A stretch of DNA of 64,000 nt from Elysia crispata (taxonomy: Eukaryota > Mollusca > Gastropoda > Plakobranchidae). Location of the stretch: assembly GCA_033675545.1 (NCBI GenBank), contig JAWDGP010001095.1:58501-122500 (forward strand), given 5' to 3'. The position numbers were made by a program, and so were the translations under genes. A model generated the notes under the pieces. That model saw only the letters and a program-made list of their open reading frames with translations. It had not been told where the DNA came from and searched no databases. Positions 1-16,971 of the stretch are shown here, piece after piece (position 1 is the first letter of the stretch; every line of letters begins with the position of its first letter).

Positions 1-2295
1 AAGAGTTTATGGTTTTCCGTGCCTACTAAACATCAGACGGAGAAACAGGACATGAAGAGAGAGTTTATGGGTTTCCGTGCCTACCAAACATCAGTCAGAG
101 AAACAAGACACGGAGAAAGAGTTTATGGTTTTCCGTGCCTACCAAACATCAGACAGAGAAACAGGACATGAAGAAAGAGTTTATGGTTTTCCGTGACTAC
201 TAAACATCAGACAGAGAAACAGGACATGAAGAAAGAGTTTATGGTTTTCCGTGCCTACCAAACATCAGACAGAGAAACAGGACATGAAGAAAGAGTTTAT
301 GGTTTTCCGTGCCTACCAAACATCAGACAGAGAAACAAGACATGGGAAAAGAGTTTATGGTTTTCCGTGCCTACCAAACATCAGACAGAGAAACAAGACA
401 TGGGAAAAGAGTAAATGGTTTTCCGTGCCTACTAAACATCAGACGGAGAAACAGGACATGAAGAAAGAGTTTATGGTTTTCCGTGCCTACCAAACATCAG
501 ACAGAGAAACAAGACATGGGAAAAGAGTTTATGGTTTTCCGTGCCTACTAAACATCAGACAGAGAAACAGGACATGAAGAAAGAGTTTATGGTTTTCCGT
601 GCCTACCAAACATCAGACAGAGAAACAGGACATGAAGAAAGAGTTTATGGTTTTCCGTGCCTACCAAACATCAGACAGAGAAACAGGACATGAAGAAAGA
701 GTTTATGGTTTTCCGTGCCTACCAAACATCAGACAGAGAAACAGGACATGAAGAAAGAGTTTATGGTTTTCCGTGCCTACCAAACATCAGACAGAGAAAC
801 AGGACTTGAAGAAAGAGTTTATGGTTTTCCGTGCCTATCAAACATCAGACAGAGAAACAGGACATGAAGAGAGAGTTAATGGTTTTCCGTGCCTACCAAA
901 CATCAGACAGAGAAACAGGACATGAAGAAAGAGTTAATGGTTTTCCGTGCCTACTAAACATCAGACAGAGAAACAGGACATGAAGAAAGAGTTTATGGTT
1001 TTCCGTGCCTACCAAACATCAGATAGAGAAACAGGACATGAAGAAAGAGTTTATGGTTTTCCGTGCCTACCAAACATCAGACAGAGAAACAGGACATGAA
1101 GAAAGAGTTTATGGTTTTCCGTGCCTACCAAACATCAGACAGAGAAACAGGACATGAAGAAAGAGTTTATGGTTTTCCGTGCCTACCAAACATCAGACAG
1201 AGAAACAGGACTTGAAGAAAGAGTTTATGGTTTTCCGTGCCTACCAAACATCAGACAGAGAAACAGGACATGAAGAAAGAGTTTATGGTTTTCCGTGCCT
1301 ACCAAACATCAGACAGAGAAACAGGACATGAAGAAAGAGTTTATGGTTTTCCGTGCCTACCAAACATCAGACAGAGAAACAGGACATGAAGAAAGAGTTT
1401 ATGGTTTTCCGTGCCTACCAAACATCAGACAGAGAAACAGGACATGAAGAAAGAGTTTATGGTTTTCCGTGACTACTAAACATCAGACAGAAAAACAGGA
1501 CATGAAGAAAGAGTTTATGGTTTTCCGTGCCTACTAAACATCAGACAGAGAAACAGGACATGAAGAAAGAGTTTATGGTTTTCCGTGCCTACCAAACATC
1601 AGACAGAGAAACAGGACATGAAGAAAGAGTTTATGGTTTTCCGTGCCTACTAAACATCAGACAGAGAAACAGGACATGAAGAAAGAGTTTATGGTTTTCC
1701 GTGCCTACTAAACATCAGACAGAGAAACAGGACATGAAGAAAGAGTTTATGGTTTTCCGTGCCTACCAAACATCAGACAGAGAAACAGGACATGAAGAAA
1801 GAGTTTATGGTTTTCCGTGCCTACCAAACATCAGACAGAGGAACAGGACATGAAGAAAGAGTTTATGGTTTTCCGTGCCTACCAAACATCAGACAGAGAA
1901 ACAGGACTTGAAGAAAGAGTTTATGGTTTTCCGTGCTTACCAAACATCAGACAGAGAAACAGGACATGAAGAAAGAGTTTATGGTTTTCCGTGCCTACTA
2001 AACATCAGACAGAGAAACAGGACATGAAGAAAGAGTTTATGGTTTTCCGTGCCTACCAAACATCAGACAGAGAAACAGGACATGAAGAAAGAGTTTATGG
2101 TTTTCCGTGCCTACCAAACATCAGACAGAGAAACAAGACACGGAGAAAGAGTTTATGGTTTTCCGTGCCTACCAAACATCAAACAGAGAAACAGGACATG
2201 GAGAAAGAGTTTATGGTTTTCCGTGCCTACCAAACATCAGACAGAGAAACAAGACACGTAGAAAGAGTTTATGGTTTTCCGTGCCTACCAAACAT
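1..2295. repeat. 58-bp minisatellite, about 39.6 copies
   Basis: A head-to-tail array of a 58-bp unit (core TTTATGGTTTTCCGTGCC, then an AAACATCAGACAGAGAAAC block). The period is visible from recurring GAGTTTATGG at 58-bp steps. Copies differ by scattered substitutions (CTACC/CTACT, ACATGAAG/ACTTGAAG/ACACGGAG), most often near the two ends (before 540 and after 2100). The window starts inside the array, so its true length is unknown. Because 58 is not a multiple of 3, one plus-strand translation passes through all three frames; short ORFs here are repeat translations, not genes. Confidence 0.97.
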
Positions 2296-2832
2296 TAGGC
2301 CAATATCTTTGCAGTACGGTAGGCAGAGAAATAGAAATTCGGAAACTCAAGGAGTCCTTTTTGTTCATGCATATCTTATGTTTGTCATGAAAAGAATTCG
2401 AACTAAACTAAGGCCTCATGTGTATCTTTTTTGTATTCAGAAGGAAAGGAGCGGCAGGAAATAAAGAAGGGGAAAGAAACAATTAACACGTATTTATAGA
2501 CCTAGATTTGTTGTGCATAAGTAAACAGGTCAAAATGTGTGTCTGTGAAATAATGAAACCTTAAGGTCAACGTGGTCTCCAACTTTACGCTAGATAATAG
2601 AGCCATTTCAATAGCAATACGCCTTCACGTCCCAGGAACTGATTACCCTGTAAATTTTGGCCAGAGAAGATACGCCATACGGCAGAGAGCAGGAACCATT
2701 GCGCCAACACTACAAGGCTGAAGCGTAATAAAAAGCAGTAAATCTCGATTCTAAATTTGTGTCACAAAAACTGGGCGCAGCTCTAGGAATTGCCATACTT
2801 ATTGACCTTGTCAGACAGTGTTGTCAGAGCTC
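2296..2832. other. single-copy flank of the 58-bp array
   Basis: The array breaks off at AAACAT and runs into unique AT-rich sequence. A plus-strand reading frame continues from the array to a stop at 2464, adding about 55 non-repetitive codons, but the composition and lack of any recognisable domain give no support for coding. Nothing else recognised. Confidence 0.5.
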
Positions 2833-2882
2833 TATGTATATGTATGTATGTATGTGTGTGTGTGTGTGTGTTTGCGCGCGCA
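2833..2882. repeat. (GTAT)n(GT)n(GC)n microsatellite
   Basis: TGTA units pass into about nine GT units, then a short GCGCGC alternating purine-pyrimidine tail. Confidence 0.9.
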
Positions 2883-3071
2883 TTCAAGGAGAAACATACT
2901 ACCCAATGCCCTGTAAATATTCGATTGCGAAATGCAGTCGTAGACTTCAGGTCTAGGAAGATTAGTTTGGTCTCTCCATTGTTGGCCGCGTCCACAGGAC
3001 AAGTCGAAGGACTGGGTTAGGTTGGTTGGTTTGAATCTAGCCTGCCAACTTTCAGGTTTTCTGTCAAACAT

Positions 3072-3147
3072 GCCAACCCTGTGGTTTGAATCCATGCTGG
3101 AGATTTCTTGCAGAATTTAAAGCCCTAACCACTCAGCCACCGGTAGC
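3072..3147 (-). pseudogene. tRNA-like relic (SINE head candidate)
   Basis: On the minus strand TGGCTGAGTGGTTA matches the RNA polymerase III A box, and GGATTCAAACC, about 45 nt downstream, resembles the B box. The ends (GCTACC and GGTTGGC) can pair only imperfectly. The A box resembles tRNA-Ser/Leu. A functional tRNA is unlikely because the T-arm is mismatched; a decayed tRNA or tRNA-derived SINE head fits better. No tail or second copy was confirmed. Confidence 0.35.

Positions 3148-5295
<2,148 letters not shown>

Positions 5296-5383
<88 letters not shown>
5296..5383. repeat. (GA)n microsatellite, about 44 units
   Basis: Perfect GA dinucleotides ending in GACGGACGC. Confidence 0.97.
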
Positions 5384-5384
<1 letters not shown>

Positions 5385-5691
5385 GGACGCACACACAGTG
5401 GCACCTATACACACCTGCGCGCGCACCGCATCGTACTGGGAAAAGATCGTGGGAGAAATGGCAGACAGTGACGTCATGGTTACGTTTGTGCACGCGTTTT
5501 GTGATTGTTCGCGACTTTAATAGATCAACAGAGCTCTAGATTAGATCCAGAGGTAGCTCTACCTTCAGTCTCACAGCAGTCACAGGGCAACTTGTTTGCA
5601 GACACTGCTAGTTTGTTGAGTATTTGAGGCATTATATCGAGATTAGAACGGAGATCCAGACTCTAGAGCCAGTCCACGCACCGAAATCAAG
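5384..5691 (+). other. candidate non-coding first exon
   Basis: Relatively GC-rich after the (GA)n tract, with a CRE-like palindrome at 5469. It ends in AATCAAG|GTATGT, a good 5' splice-site match. The only ATG-led frame (from 5457) stops after 20 codons, so if this is an exon it would be 5' untranslated. No TATA box is seen and no transcript evidence is available. Confidence 0.2.
5469..5476. promoter_or_regulatory. palindromic CRE-like octamer TGACGTCA
   Basis: Exact match to the CREB/ATF full-site palindrome, 86 bp downstream of the (GA)n tract. Binding is inferred. Confidence 0.3.
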
Positions 5692-7102
5692 GTATGTTGC
5701 ACTTGAGAGTTCCTTGTTACGTGTTTCTATAGAATAATAGGATGTGTTGGATATAAGCTCACCTGTATATACTACAGGAACTGCATAGGTCTAATTTCTG
5801 TTTTGTTTTGTTTTTTTAATGTTTGTTTACTGAATCCATGAAATGTAGGTACCGCACTCTTATCACATACAGATATATGAATAGAAGATAGGTTTTTGTC
5901 AGCACAAAGTATGTACTGGTTTTATTACGTTTAGTTTTTGCTTAGTTTGGATTTTCCCACCTTCTTTTGTTTCTGTTTTCCTTCTCTTGATTTATAACAG
6001 TAGCAAGTTACTACCATGTGAGCATTCCTTAGTATCATTTTTTTTTCATTCATGTTACTATGGCGCTGTTTTAAGTATTAACGCCTTTTGTTCTAATATT
6101 AGGTTAGTTTAAAAAAACCAAATCATATCGGAAGCTGATGTCGTATCCACAGACTTAAGTTGATAGCAGCATTGCCGACCAAAATGAAGATAAATGCAAA
6201 GTTTTAAAGAATGTTTTAGATAATAGTGAAAAGAAAATACAGATTCTGGAAATTTATTTTTTTTTTTTTTTAAATGAAGGAGTTCCAGTAGACAGAGAGG
6301 ACTCCGACCTATGTGCCTGACGCCTCAGATCCAAACACTTTAAGCTGTCAGTCGCTGTATGTTCTAATGTCTTGTGTATTGGAATCTCCGAGAAACAGGT
6401 CCCCTCCTGGAACAGCTGTTTTTAGTTTTTCTCCCTTCAAAGGTTAAAAAAATTAGCAACTAAGAGTGGTAAAAATGTGTGACCCGCTACATCCAAAAAT
6501 GGGACATAATTAAATGCGTACTGTACTGTGTACTGTGTACCCTCAGTATTTAGTCGAGTGGAGTCTTAGTCTCAGGTTTGGCTTCCAAAACCTGATCTCT
6601 TTCTTTCTATCCTTCCTTCTGTCTTTTTGCTCTTCTGTCCAACTGTCAGTCACTCTCTATCTCTTTCTCCATCTCCGCTTTTTCTGTCCATTTTTGTCAT
6701 CTCAGTACTCCTCGCCCCCTTCTTTCTTTCCAACTCGCTTTCTTTTCTTCTTCTCTATCTCTCTCTTCCTCCTTTCCCTCTGTCTCTCTCTCCATTCATA
6801 TCAGTGGGCTGCCCTCTAGGAGGACATCGATTTTGGACATAAAAACCAATCACCTGTAATCACTTCCGGCAGTTAGCAAATCCGCTACCCCCTGCAGTGG
6901 AGTGGACCCCTGTAGAGTTGAACCAAATTCCCGGCTGATCGTCTTGACCTAATTCTGGCGCGCCTCCATGCTCTGTGTCTAACCTTGGAACTTTACGCTT
7001 ACCTGCACCTTTGGGCTTTGTTTTGTTTTCCTGGCTAGGCTACTTTGGCAGCAAACATACAATCTGGAAAACGAATAACCGAACTGCTTGGTATTCTGTT
7101 GG

Positions 7103-7104
<2 letters not shown>
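5692..7104. other. single-copy DNA with a pyrimidine-rich segment
   Basis: AT-rich, with poly(T) runs near 6257. From about 6595 to 6800 the plus strand is strongly pyrimidine-rich but not a perfect repeat; the ORF there is a Ser/Leu/Phe-rich artefact of that composition. No gene recognised. Confidence 0.6.

Positions 7105-7197
<93 letters not shown>
7105..7197. repeat. (TTA)n microsatellite, 31 units
   Basis: Perfect TTA repeat; (CATCAT) units follow at 7203. No LINE 3' end lies upstream, unlike the similar tract at 44193. Confidence 0.95.
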
Positions 7198-7198
<1 letters not shown>

Positions 7199-7507
7199 GT
7201 TCACCATCATCATCATCCCGCCATCTTATCATTTGCTCTAATGAACTAATACTCACTTTCCAAGCTCGACACACCAAGGTTTGAATTTAGAAAAGACATT
7301 AACTTTTTTTTAGCAATACACAGAGTATTAAATTTTACATGCATGGTGGCTTGTATTTAACGTTAGGTAACCCGGGCTTGCTTTAACAGTGTTAGGAGCT
7401 GGCTTTCTCCCTTAGTCGAACATTACAATTTAATTAAAGGAATTTTCCCAAACGATAGCTTCCGGTATTCTCTGTAGACTTACTATTTTTAGATCTTTCA
7501 AGCCATG

Positions 7508-7609
7508 TTTTTTTTTTTTTTTACCTCATAGGGAACTTTCCGCTAGACGTTAGTAAAACTTTTTTTTTTTAACCTCATAGGAAACTTTCCGCTAGAGCTT
7601 GGTAAAACT
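7508..7609. repeat. ~50-bp tandem duplication with poly(T)
   Basis: T15 plus ACCTCATAGGGAACTTTCC... (7508-7560) is followed directly by T10 plus a near-identical segment (7561-7609). Both copies share the CTTTCCGCTAGA core and a GTAAAACT end. Confidence 0.85.
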
Positions 7610-8136
7610 ATTACTGTATCAAGCTCAGCCCCAGTCTAGCAACTTCAAGTCAGGTTTCTAGAATGCTGCATGAGGATGGCAGGAAACACATTAGATTTAG
7701 AAAGAAGTTGTAGCAAGCGAGATCGATGAATGTGAGGTCGACTTCGATTGTTCCAACCGTAGATTTTGATACGATACCGGTACCGTTTGAACTGGTCTGT
7801 GACATATTGTCGGATGACTCATTTCAGCTTTATCTTGTTTTTCTCTGGAATAAAGCCCTTAAGTATGTTATCGTACCCCAGCTTTAAGATTTATTATTGT
7901 GAAAGATCTAGAATAGCTTTTAAATCCCTAGGATGATCATAGGTACAATTATCTACAAATAAGTTTTGAAAATATATTGAAAAAGAAAAAGGAATTATAA
8001 GAAATGGAACCGTGACATTGCATGGCAGGTTTGGGTTGTTTGGGGATGTGACTCTTAGAAATAACAGGTTTAGAGGTTTATCCTACTGCGAATGTGATGG
8101 AGGCTTGTGTTGTATAAGGAATGTGACTCAGAAGTA
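7610..8136. other. single-copy DNA
   Basis: AT-rich, no ORF over 70 codons apart from one running into the adjacent microsatellite; nothing recognised. Confidence 0.6.
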
Positions 8137-8156
8137 TCTCTCCCTCTCTCTCTGTC

Positions 8157-8199
<43 letters not shown>

Positions 8200-8214
8200 C
8201 CCCCTCTCTCTCTC
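8137..8214. repeat. (CT)n-(CTGT)n-(CT)n microsatellite
   Basis: CT units change into about twelve CTGT tetranucleotides (8153-8199), then return to CT. Confidence 0.95.
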
Positions 8215-8766
8215 AAATTAATGGAAAAAACAACGAAAGCTATGGCCAAGGCAATGTTTCAAACTCAAGTCATTAAAGATACAGGTTGAAATAATTGGGA
8301 CTCCTATCATACTAGTTAAAGTCTATTTACAAGAAGCAATTTGCAGCCAGAACACAATCACTCAAAATGCTCTGATATCGCTAGTGATTTGTTGTTTTTT
8401 TTCTTCTGGAAAGCAGCGTAAAGTTCAAACTGGACACATCACCTAGCACACTTAGCAACCTGCTCTTTTGTTGCAAATAGGACCAATAGTTTAAGATTTT
8501 AGACAATAACGTATTGAAAAGTATTGTAAAAGTAAACTTTTATTGATACCTAATTGTTTAAGAAGGTTGCAAGGCTTAACTATGATAAAACGTACATCGT
8601 TTAAATCCTCTAAGCTAAATACATGAGTTGATCGCACATGAGGCGTTAAAATGTAAGTCAATTAAAGAAGGAATATTATGTCGAGTTTGATATTGCTAGA
8701 CTTTGCTGTCTCCAGCAGAGCTGCTCTCACCCATACCCTTGACCTTTGTAGCTGATGTGCCAAGTA

Positions 8767-8770
<4 letters not shown>
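8215..8770. other. single-copy DNA
   Basis: AT-rich, stops in all frames, nothing recognised. Confidence 0.6.

Positions 8771-8859
<89 letters not shown>
8771..8859. repeat. (CT)n microsatellite, about 44 units
   Basis: Perfect CT repeat. Confidence 0.97.
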
Positions 8860-8863
<4 letters not shown>

Positions 8864-9330
8864 CTGGTCCTCCGCTCATTTTCTCACGGTGTTTAGCGGA
8901 GAGTGGGAGAGGAGAGATAGCGATGGCTAACAAAGGATTTCAGCCTAGCTTACAGGACATCTGCTATCATTTTCCTAGATTCTATAACGCGGTATTTGCG
9001 CCATGCAACACCAGACTGAAGAACCTACACCACTCATACGTTATAGATAACATAACCGCTATAAAAATTCTATTCCTGTCAGTTGAATTCCACCGAACCT
9101 GTCTTTGAAACACTATACGCTTTGTTTCTTACTTCTCTCACTCAGCCTCCTTCTCGCCCTCTTTCCCCTATAGCCGGGAATCACCTGTCTGACAAACCTG
9201 AAAATGATTAGTTTTTGCCTTCTCTAAGTTCCCTGAGAATCTTGCTTTGCATCAAACCTGCCTTTGTTTCTTTTCATTCATATCACCTAACAATCCAATG
9301 TGAAATATCTAAACATCTAAGTCAACAAAG
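8860..9330. other. single-copy DNA with a 61-codon ORF
   Basis: An ATG at 8923 (GATAGCGATGG) opens a 61-codon frame to 9108 outside the microsatellite. It has no signal peptide, no recognisable domain and no splice support, so I do not call it a gene. Confidence 0.4.
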
Positions 9331-9355
9331 CAGTAGTAGTTGTTGCATCAGCAGC

Positions 9356-9429
<74 letters not shown>

Positions 9430-9430
9430 T
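9331..9430. repeat. (AGT)n/(AGC)n trinucleotide composite
   Basis: Alternating blocks of AGT and AGC units (CAG at 9386-9414), ending before ACGGTC. Confidence 0.95.
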
Positions 9431-9637
9431 ACGGTCAATTAAATTGAATGTTGCAGTGGAGCTTTGTGAATAGTTGTGAAGCACCGTAAAAAAAAAAAAA
9501 ATAGGAACAGTCCAGCTCGAAAATGTACAAAACAAAACAAAACAGGTGAGCTTTCGGCTTTGCGCCTTCGTCAGACACAAAAACAAGAACAATAAACCAC
9601 GCAAGGATATTCAGATGTATAATAAATTTGAAATACA

Positions 9638-9640
<3 letters not shown>

Positions 9641-9702
<62 letters not shown>

Positions 9703-9778
9703 CATAATTATACACACACATAAACGTTATATACAGAAAGATCTACCCCCCCCAAAAAAAAAAAAAAAAAAAAAAAAA
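9641..9778. repeat. (TA)n(TG)n tract, then C8A25
   Basis: TA dinucleotides at 9641-9686, TG at 9687-9702, an ACACAC segment at 9712-9720, then C8 followed by A25 at 9746-9778. Confidence 0.93.
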
Positions 9779-9940
9779 TTAAGTTGAAGTTTTATTTATT
9801 TATTTATTTATTCATTATTTTATAAATAGCTGTTTAGTCAATTTTTGATAACATATTTTTTTAAATATTGTTTCTTTTCTGTGACTCTTTTCTGAACTTA
9901 ATTGTTACTTTCTATATATAACCTTTTATATATATGTATA

Positions 9941-9949
9941 TGGTGGTGT

Positions 9950-10027
<78 letters not shown>

Positions 10028-10058
10028 CAGTAGCAGTAGCAGTAGCAGTAGCAGTAGC

Positions 10059-10114
<56 letters not shown>

Positions 10115-10140
10115 AAGCAACAGCAGCAGCAGCAGCAGAA
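9941..10140. repeat. 200-bp (GTA)n composite with GCA and GTG blocks
   Basis: GTG units, then (GTA)n, a block alternating GTA and GCA (about 10026-10060), more (GTA)n, then CAG units. The hundred-codon ORFs in each frame are homopolymer translations. Confidence 0.96.
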
Positions 10141-10222
10141 GAAGAAACGACAAGAAACATGCATCAGGCCAACACCAACGTGCTGTTCTTCTACAGTAAG
10201 CACACCAGAAAAGTAAACATTG

Positions 10223-10345
10223 TGACGTCATATTAGCCTCCTTGTTCCAAAATGTAAAGCGAGTGTCCGGAGAAAAAAGGTTCCCTGAACAACCACACTG
10301 TAGCCCTAGTTACATCAAGGGCTGGGGGCGGAATGAAGGGCGGTT
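10223..10345. promoter_or_regulatory. CRE plus two GC boxes (promoter-like cluster)
   Basis: TGACGTCA at 10223-10230 is followed by GGGGGCGG at 10324-10331 and GGGCGG at 10338-10343, about 100 bp before a (GA)n tract. These are classical CREB/ATF and Sp1-type sites. No TATA box, transcript or ORF supports it, so promoter function is inference. Confidence 0.25.
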
Positions 10346-10443
10346 GGGAGAGAGGGCTCTCCGGTCAGCCAGTGGGTGTAAACCATTGCTCTCTATCGAA
10401 ACCGCTGCGGGTGTAAACCAACGCGCATTCAAGTCAGAACCAT

Positions 10444-10445
<2 letters not shown>

Positions 10446-10540
<95 letters not shown>
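10446..10540. repeat. (GA)n microsatellite, about 47 units
   Basis: Perfect GA repeat. Together with the CT tract at 10716 it forms an inverted pair with a 175-bp spacer. Confidence 0.97.
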
Positions 10541-10542
<2 letters not shown>

Positions 10543-10712
10543 GTCCTGGCTCTTGGTGTAAATTCAACACTTACTAACTCCTCTTGACCTTTTTCGAGGT
10601 CAGTTCTCGGGAATGTTCGTAGACTCGCTAGCCGCCTCACTATTCCATGGGCCCTCAGTTGGACACGTCGGTCACTCTTTCAGGTCATGACCTCGAACAG
10701 GTGACCCGTTTC

Positions 10713-10715
<3 letters not shown>

Positions 10716-10761
<46 letters not shown>

Positions 10762-10832
10762 CCTCCCTCCCTCGCTCTCCCTCTCCTTCTCTCTCTCTCT
10801 CTCCCTCTCCTTCTCTCTCTCTCTCTTTCTCT
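10716..10832. repeat. (CT)n tract with imperfect right half
   Basis: Perfect CT to about 10758, then CCCTCC/CTTCT-interrupted CT units. Confidence 0.93.
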
Positions 10833-11159
10833 CGTTCCTCTTAAAAGAAAAACGCATGTCTATCATTTTCTCTCAGTTTTTTTAAACCAAACTTTTCCTA
10901 GCTCTAAACCCCTTCGTCACATGCTCATCCTCATGTTCATGCTGTCCATCATTGACTCACACACAATCCACTGAGCTAACCAGTCGACCAGAGATACTGG
11001 TCAGCAGTGACCGCACAGATCAATGGCAGTCCGAGTAGATTGGGCATTTCACAAGAAACCTAGATCTAAGTTAACTATACACTTAATGTGTGATTCGCGA
11101 TGTTGAAGGGGGTCAGTCTACTGCGGCTTGTTGGAGGAAAACAGAAAACTGGGGAATGA

Positions 11160-11163
<4 letters not shown>
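10833..11163. other. single-copy spacer
   Basis: No ORF or motif recognised. Confidence 0.6.

Positions 11164-11252
<89 letters not shown>
11164..11252. repeat. (GA)n microsatellite, about 44 units
   Basis: Perfect GA repeat. Confidence 0.97.
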
Positions 11253-11255
<3 letters not shown>

Positions 11256-11710
11256 TCTGACCAGTGGCCCAAAAAGCAAATGATCACATACCACAATGTT
11301 TGTGTCCATCAAGATTGACCTTCATCTAGCAGCCTTTCCCCGCCTTTGATACTCTTCTCTCACGAAGATTTTTCCTCTCGTTAACGAGGAAAACACCAAA
11401 ATAAACCACCCAAATTACTTCTTCTGTCATCCGCTATCTTATGACACCGTCCTCCCACCTCACTTATCCTCCCTCCTCCCTCTCTCTCTATCCCTCTCAA
11501 TCTGTCTGCCTTCCTTGTTGGTTTTCTTTCCTGTTCTTTCTCCCTTTTGACCCCCTCCTCCCCAAAACCCTGTTCTCTTTCTTCCTCTCGATCTCCTTTT
11601 TTGCCCTGAGGGTAGTCGACCATTAACAGCCAAGTCACGTATTCCGAGTGACCTGGATAGCAAGGGATAATAATAATAATATCCTGGAGGGCTGAGCGGT
11701 TCACGTGGCC
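11253..11710. other. spacer with pyrimidine-rich segment
   Basis: Plus-strand pyrimidine bias at about 11450-11600; the minus-strand ORF there is Arg/Glu/Gly-rich low complexity. (ATA)n is short at 11670-11680. Confidence 0.55.
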
Positions 11711-11731
11711 GAGAAAGAGAGAGAGAAGGAG

Positions 11732-11791
<60 letters not shown>
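11711..11791. repeat. (GA)n microsatellite with imperfect left end
   Basis: Perfect from about 11736; AAGGAGGGAT interruptions to the left. Confidence 0.94.
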
Positions 11792-11793
<2 letters not shown>

Positions 11794-12686
11794 ATGTCTT
11801 TCGGTCACCTCCAACACGCTCTCCACTATAATACTAGTCTGGATGACGAGATCCTAGTTCTGTGCGCCAAGCGTAAATAATGCTTACTCAGGAAATATCT
11901 CACAATGGAGATAACGTCTTCTCTTTGTGCCTTGATCTGCTCGGTGAAAAGGAACAATAATGATACATAACTTTATAGTTAATGAATTTATGTTATGGGG
12001 TGGGGGGCATTGGATGAGGAGGAAGGTGAATAACCAAAAGCAAAAGAAAAGTGAGGGGGGAAGAAGCTCTTGGTTTTATTGTCTTTTTTTCCCACCATCT
12101 TTTCTCGAGCTCGACCTCCCCTTCAGTTTCCACCTTCCAATCGTTTTCAGCACTATGAGATAGGCGAGTTTTCTGCGAACCCTAAGGTTTCCAGTCATAC
12201 CGTCCATGGGTGAGTCTTGGGTCCCACGTTTTCAGTCCTGTGCTGCCAGACATATTTGGTTTAATCGACTGAAGTAGACTTACGACAAAGAATATTGAGA
12301 AATCAGCCAATCAAGTGACCCGGCTTGAAAACGTTAAGATCATAGATACTAGAATGAACTGCTGTCCAGTCGCGAGTCCTGCGTGTAACGCACTTTCCAT
12401 AGGTTTACTACGCCTGCGTTACCGGTGTTATTTTCACCACACCGTGATCTGATGGGGAGAAACAGAGCAAGAAAAACAACAGCGTGGCTTTGCAGCCATG
12501 TCAGAGAAAGCTCACTTAGATCTACTGAGCCAGTTGCGATCCATTAGACCAGTCATTGCCATGTCACTGGGATGGGAATGTTGACATATTGCCAACTGCC
12601 CTCCCTGTGACTTGAGATAATGCATTCTGCAAGTTAACAACTCGCGGTTATAATAAAGATTGCGATAAATGAAAATCGTGATTAAA
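11792..12686. other. single-copy DNA
   Basis: Stops in all frames, no domain recognised. Confidence 0.6.
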
Positions 12687-13152
<466 letters not shown>

Positions 13153-14074
13153 ATATAAAGTGCCATGCTCGAGCGCTGTTTTCGTGTACCAAGATAAAGA
13201 TCCCATAGAATGGCACAGAACCTCCAAATTCCGTGCCCTAGATCTGCGTGCAAAACTCTAAGAATCAGTAAAAGGCTGAACTATTTATGCGATAGCTACC
13301 TCTCAACATTCATCAACGTATTTACTTATCTCAAAATACAAGCCTGCTCTCCCTGAGCTAGTCCACCTCCCAGAATGGAATTTTATTGCCTGCTGACTTT
13401 CCCTTTTTTTTTTTTTTTCTTACTCTCACATTTTCTCCGCCAAACTATGACGTGTTTGAGTTCTTTTCCGCCTGTGAGACATGAGATGATTTAGTTAGTC
13501 GGGAATAATTATGAGTAATGCTCTTTAAAAAAAGGTGGGGGGAGGGTGGTGGGAAGGGGAAGGGAGTGAACAGAAGAACTGTGCTAGCAGTAAGGACTGT
13601 TAATCGCGATGAATGTCCAGATGACAGGCTAAGCTAAGAAACGGGATCCTGGACTCGGTCAACAGAGGCTGAATCATCGCTGCCGGACTGCCCTTCCCTA
13701 CGACAAGGCTATTTTGGTCTGATTTACAGCTAATTTATTGCCGTACGGGACTTATCACTGTCTTCGTTAACTCTACTCTAACCTATAGTCAGGATGGACG
13801 GGCTGTCTGCGCACATCAAAGAAACATGTCCTTGTTTTATTTTGGTCTCCTGCCCGAAGCTTTCCACCTGAAATCTTCGATCAAGGTCACAAGTTGCATT
13901 TATATTTAGACAGTCACAGGCCCTGTGCAGTATTGGTCCGTTTTTTGAACCTCTTGATTGTATATCTTTATCAAGATCACTCTATGCCGTTTGCGGTGTC
14001 AAAGGGCTACTATAATGAGCTTATCATTAGAATGGCTCAGTTAAGTGATTCTGATTTATGAAAGATTGCTTCGG

Positions 14075-14076
<2 letters not shown>
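13153..14076. other. single-copy DNA
   Basis: Contains a T14 run near 13406 and a G-rich stretch near 13537-13565. No gene recognised. Confidence 0.6.
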
Positions 14077-14149
<73 letters not shown>

Positions 14150-14161
14150 ACACACACACAC
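14077..14161. repeat. (GA)n(CA)n compound microsatellite
   Basis: GA units to about 14146, then eight CA units. Confidence 0.96.
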
Positions 14162-16438
<2,277 letters not shown>

Positions 16439-16971
16439 GTAATCACTTACGTACATGTATCTCTTTCTTCCCTTTTTTGTTTTGTTTTCAAATTAGCGGC
16501 CTTGATGTTTTGAGCAACTAGGTCGAGGATGAACTAATTTTGTATGTATATATATTATACATATAATGTAACTATTATCTTTGTGCTCCGCGGTGTCCTA
16601 GTACTCTGTTTAGTGCTCGAATTGAACACCACTTAGTCGAGTTAAATTCCACTTATGGAAGGCTGGCTTCCCTAACAGCTGCCACTGTGCGAATGGAGAA
16701 AGTCATTGTAGATCTAGTGGTTGGTTATGGTCTTCGAAGGAATTTGAAGCGCTTAAGAGAAAATCTAAGAATATGTTTTGTAAAGGGTCAGCAAAAACAG
16801 CTCTTGGGTTAAAAATTAAGCACCCACCCACACACACACACACACACAAATGAGAACTTATTTGAATTCCGAGCAAGACATATAAAGCGTTAGTTAAAAG
16901 AGCTCTTGTAAAATAGATTAAAAAAAAGGCAAACCAGAGAAACAAAAAAAAACTCAACATTGAATAAGGAC
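16439..16971. other. AT-rich spacer before the 43/44-bp satellite
   Basis: Contains (TA)-rich sequence near 16545-16565 and (CA)9-10 near 16829-16848. No gene recognised. Confidence 0.6.

Noticed and set aside
7105..7197. (TTA)n as a second LINE tail
   Set aside because: No LINE 3' signature or RT-like sequence lies upstream; same for the (ATT)n at 55210.
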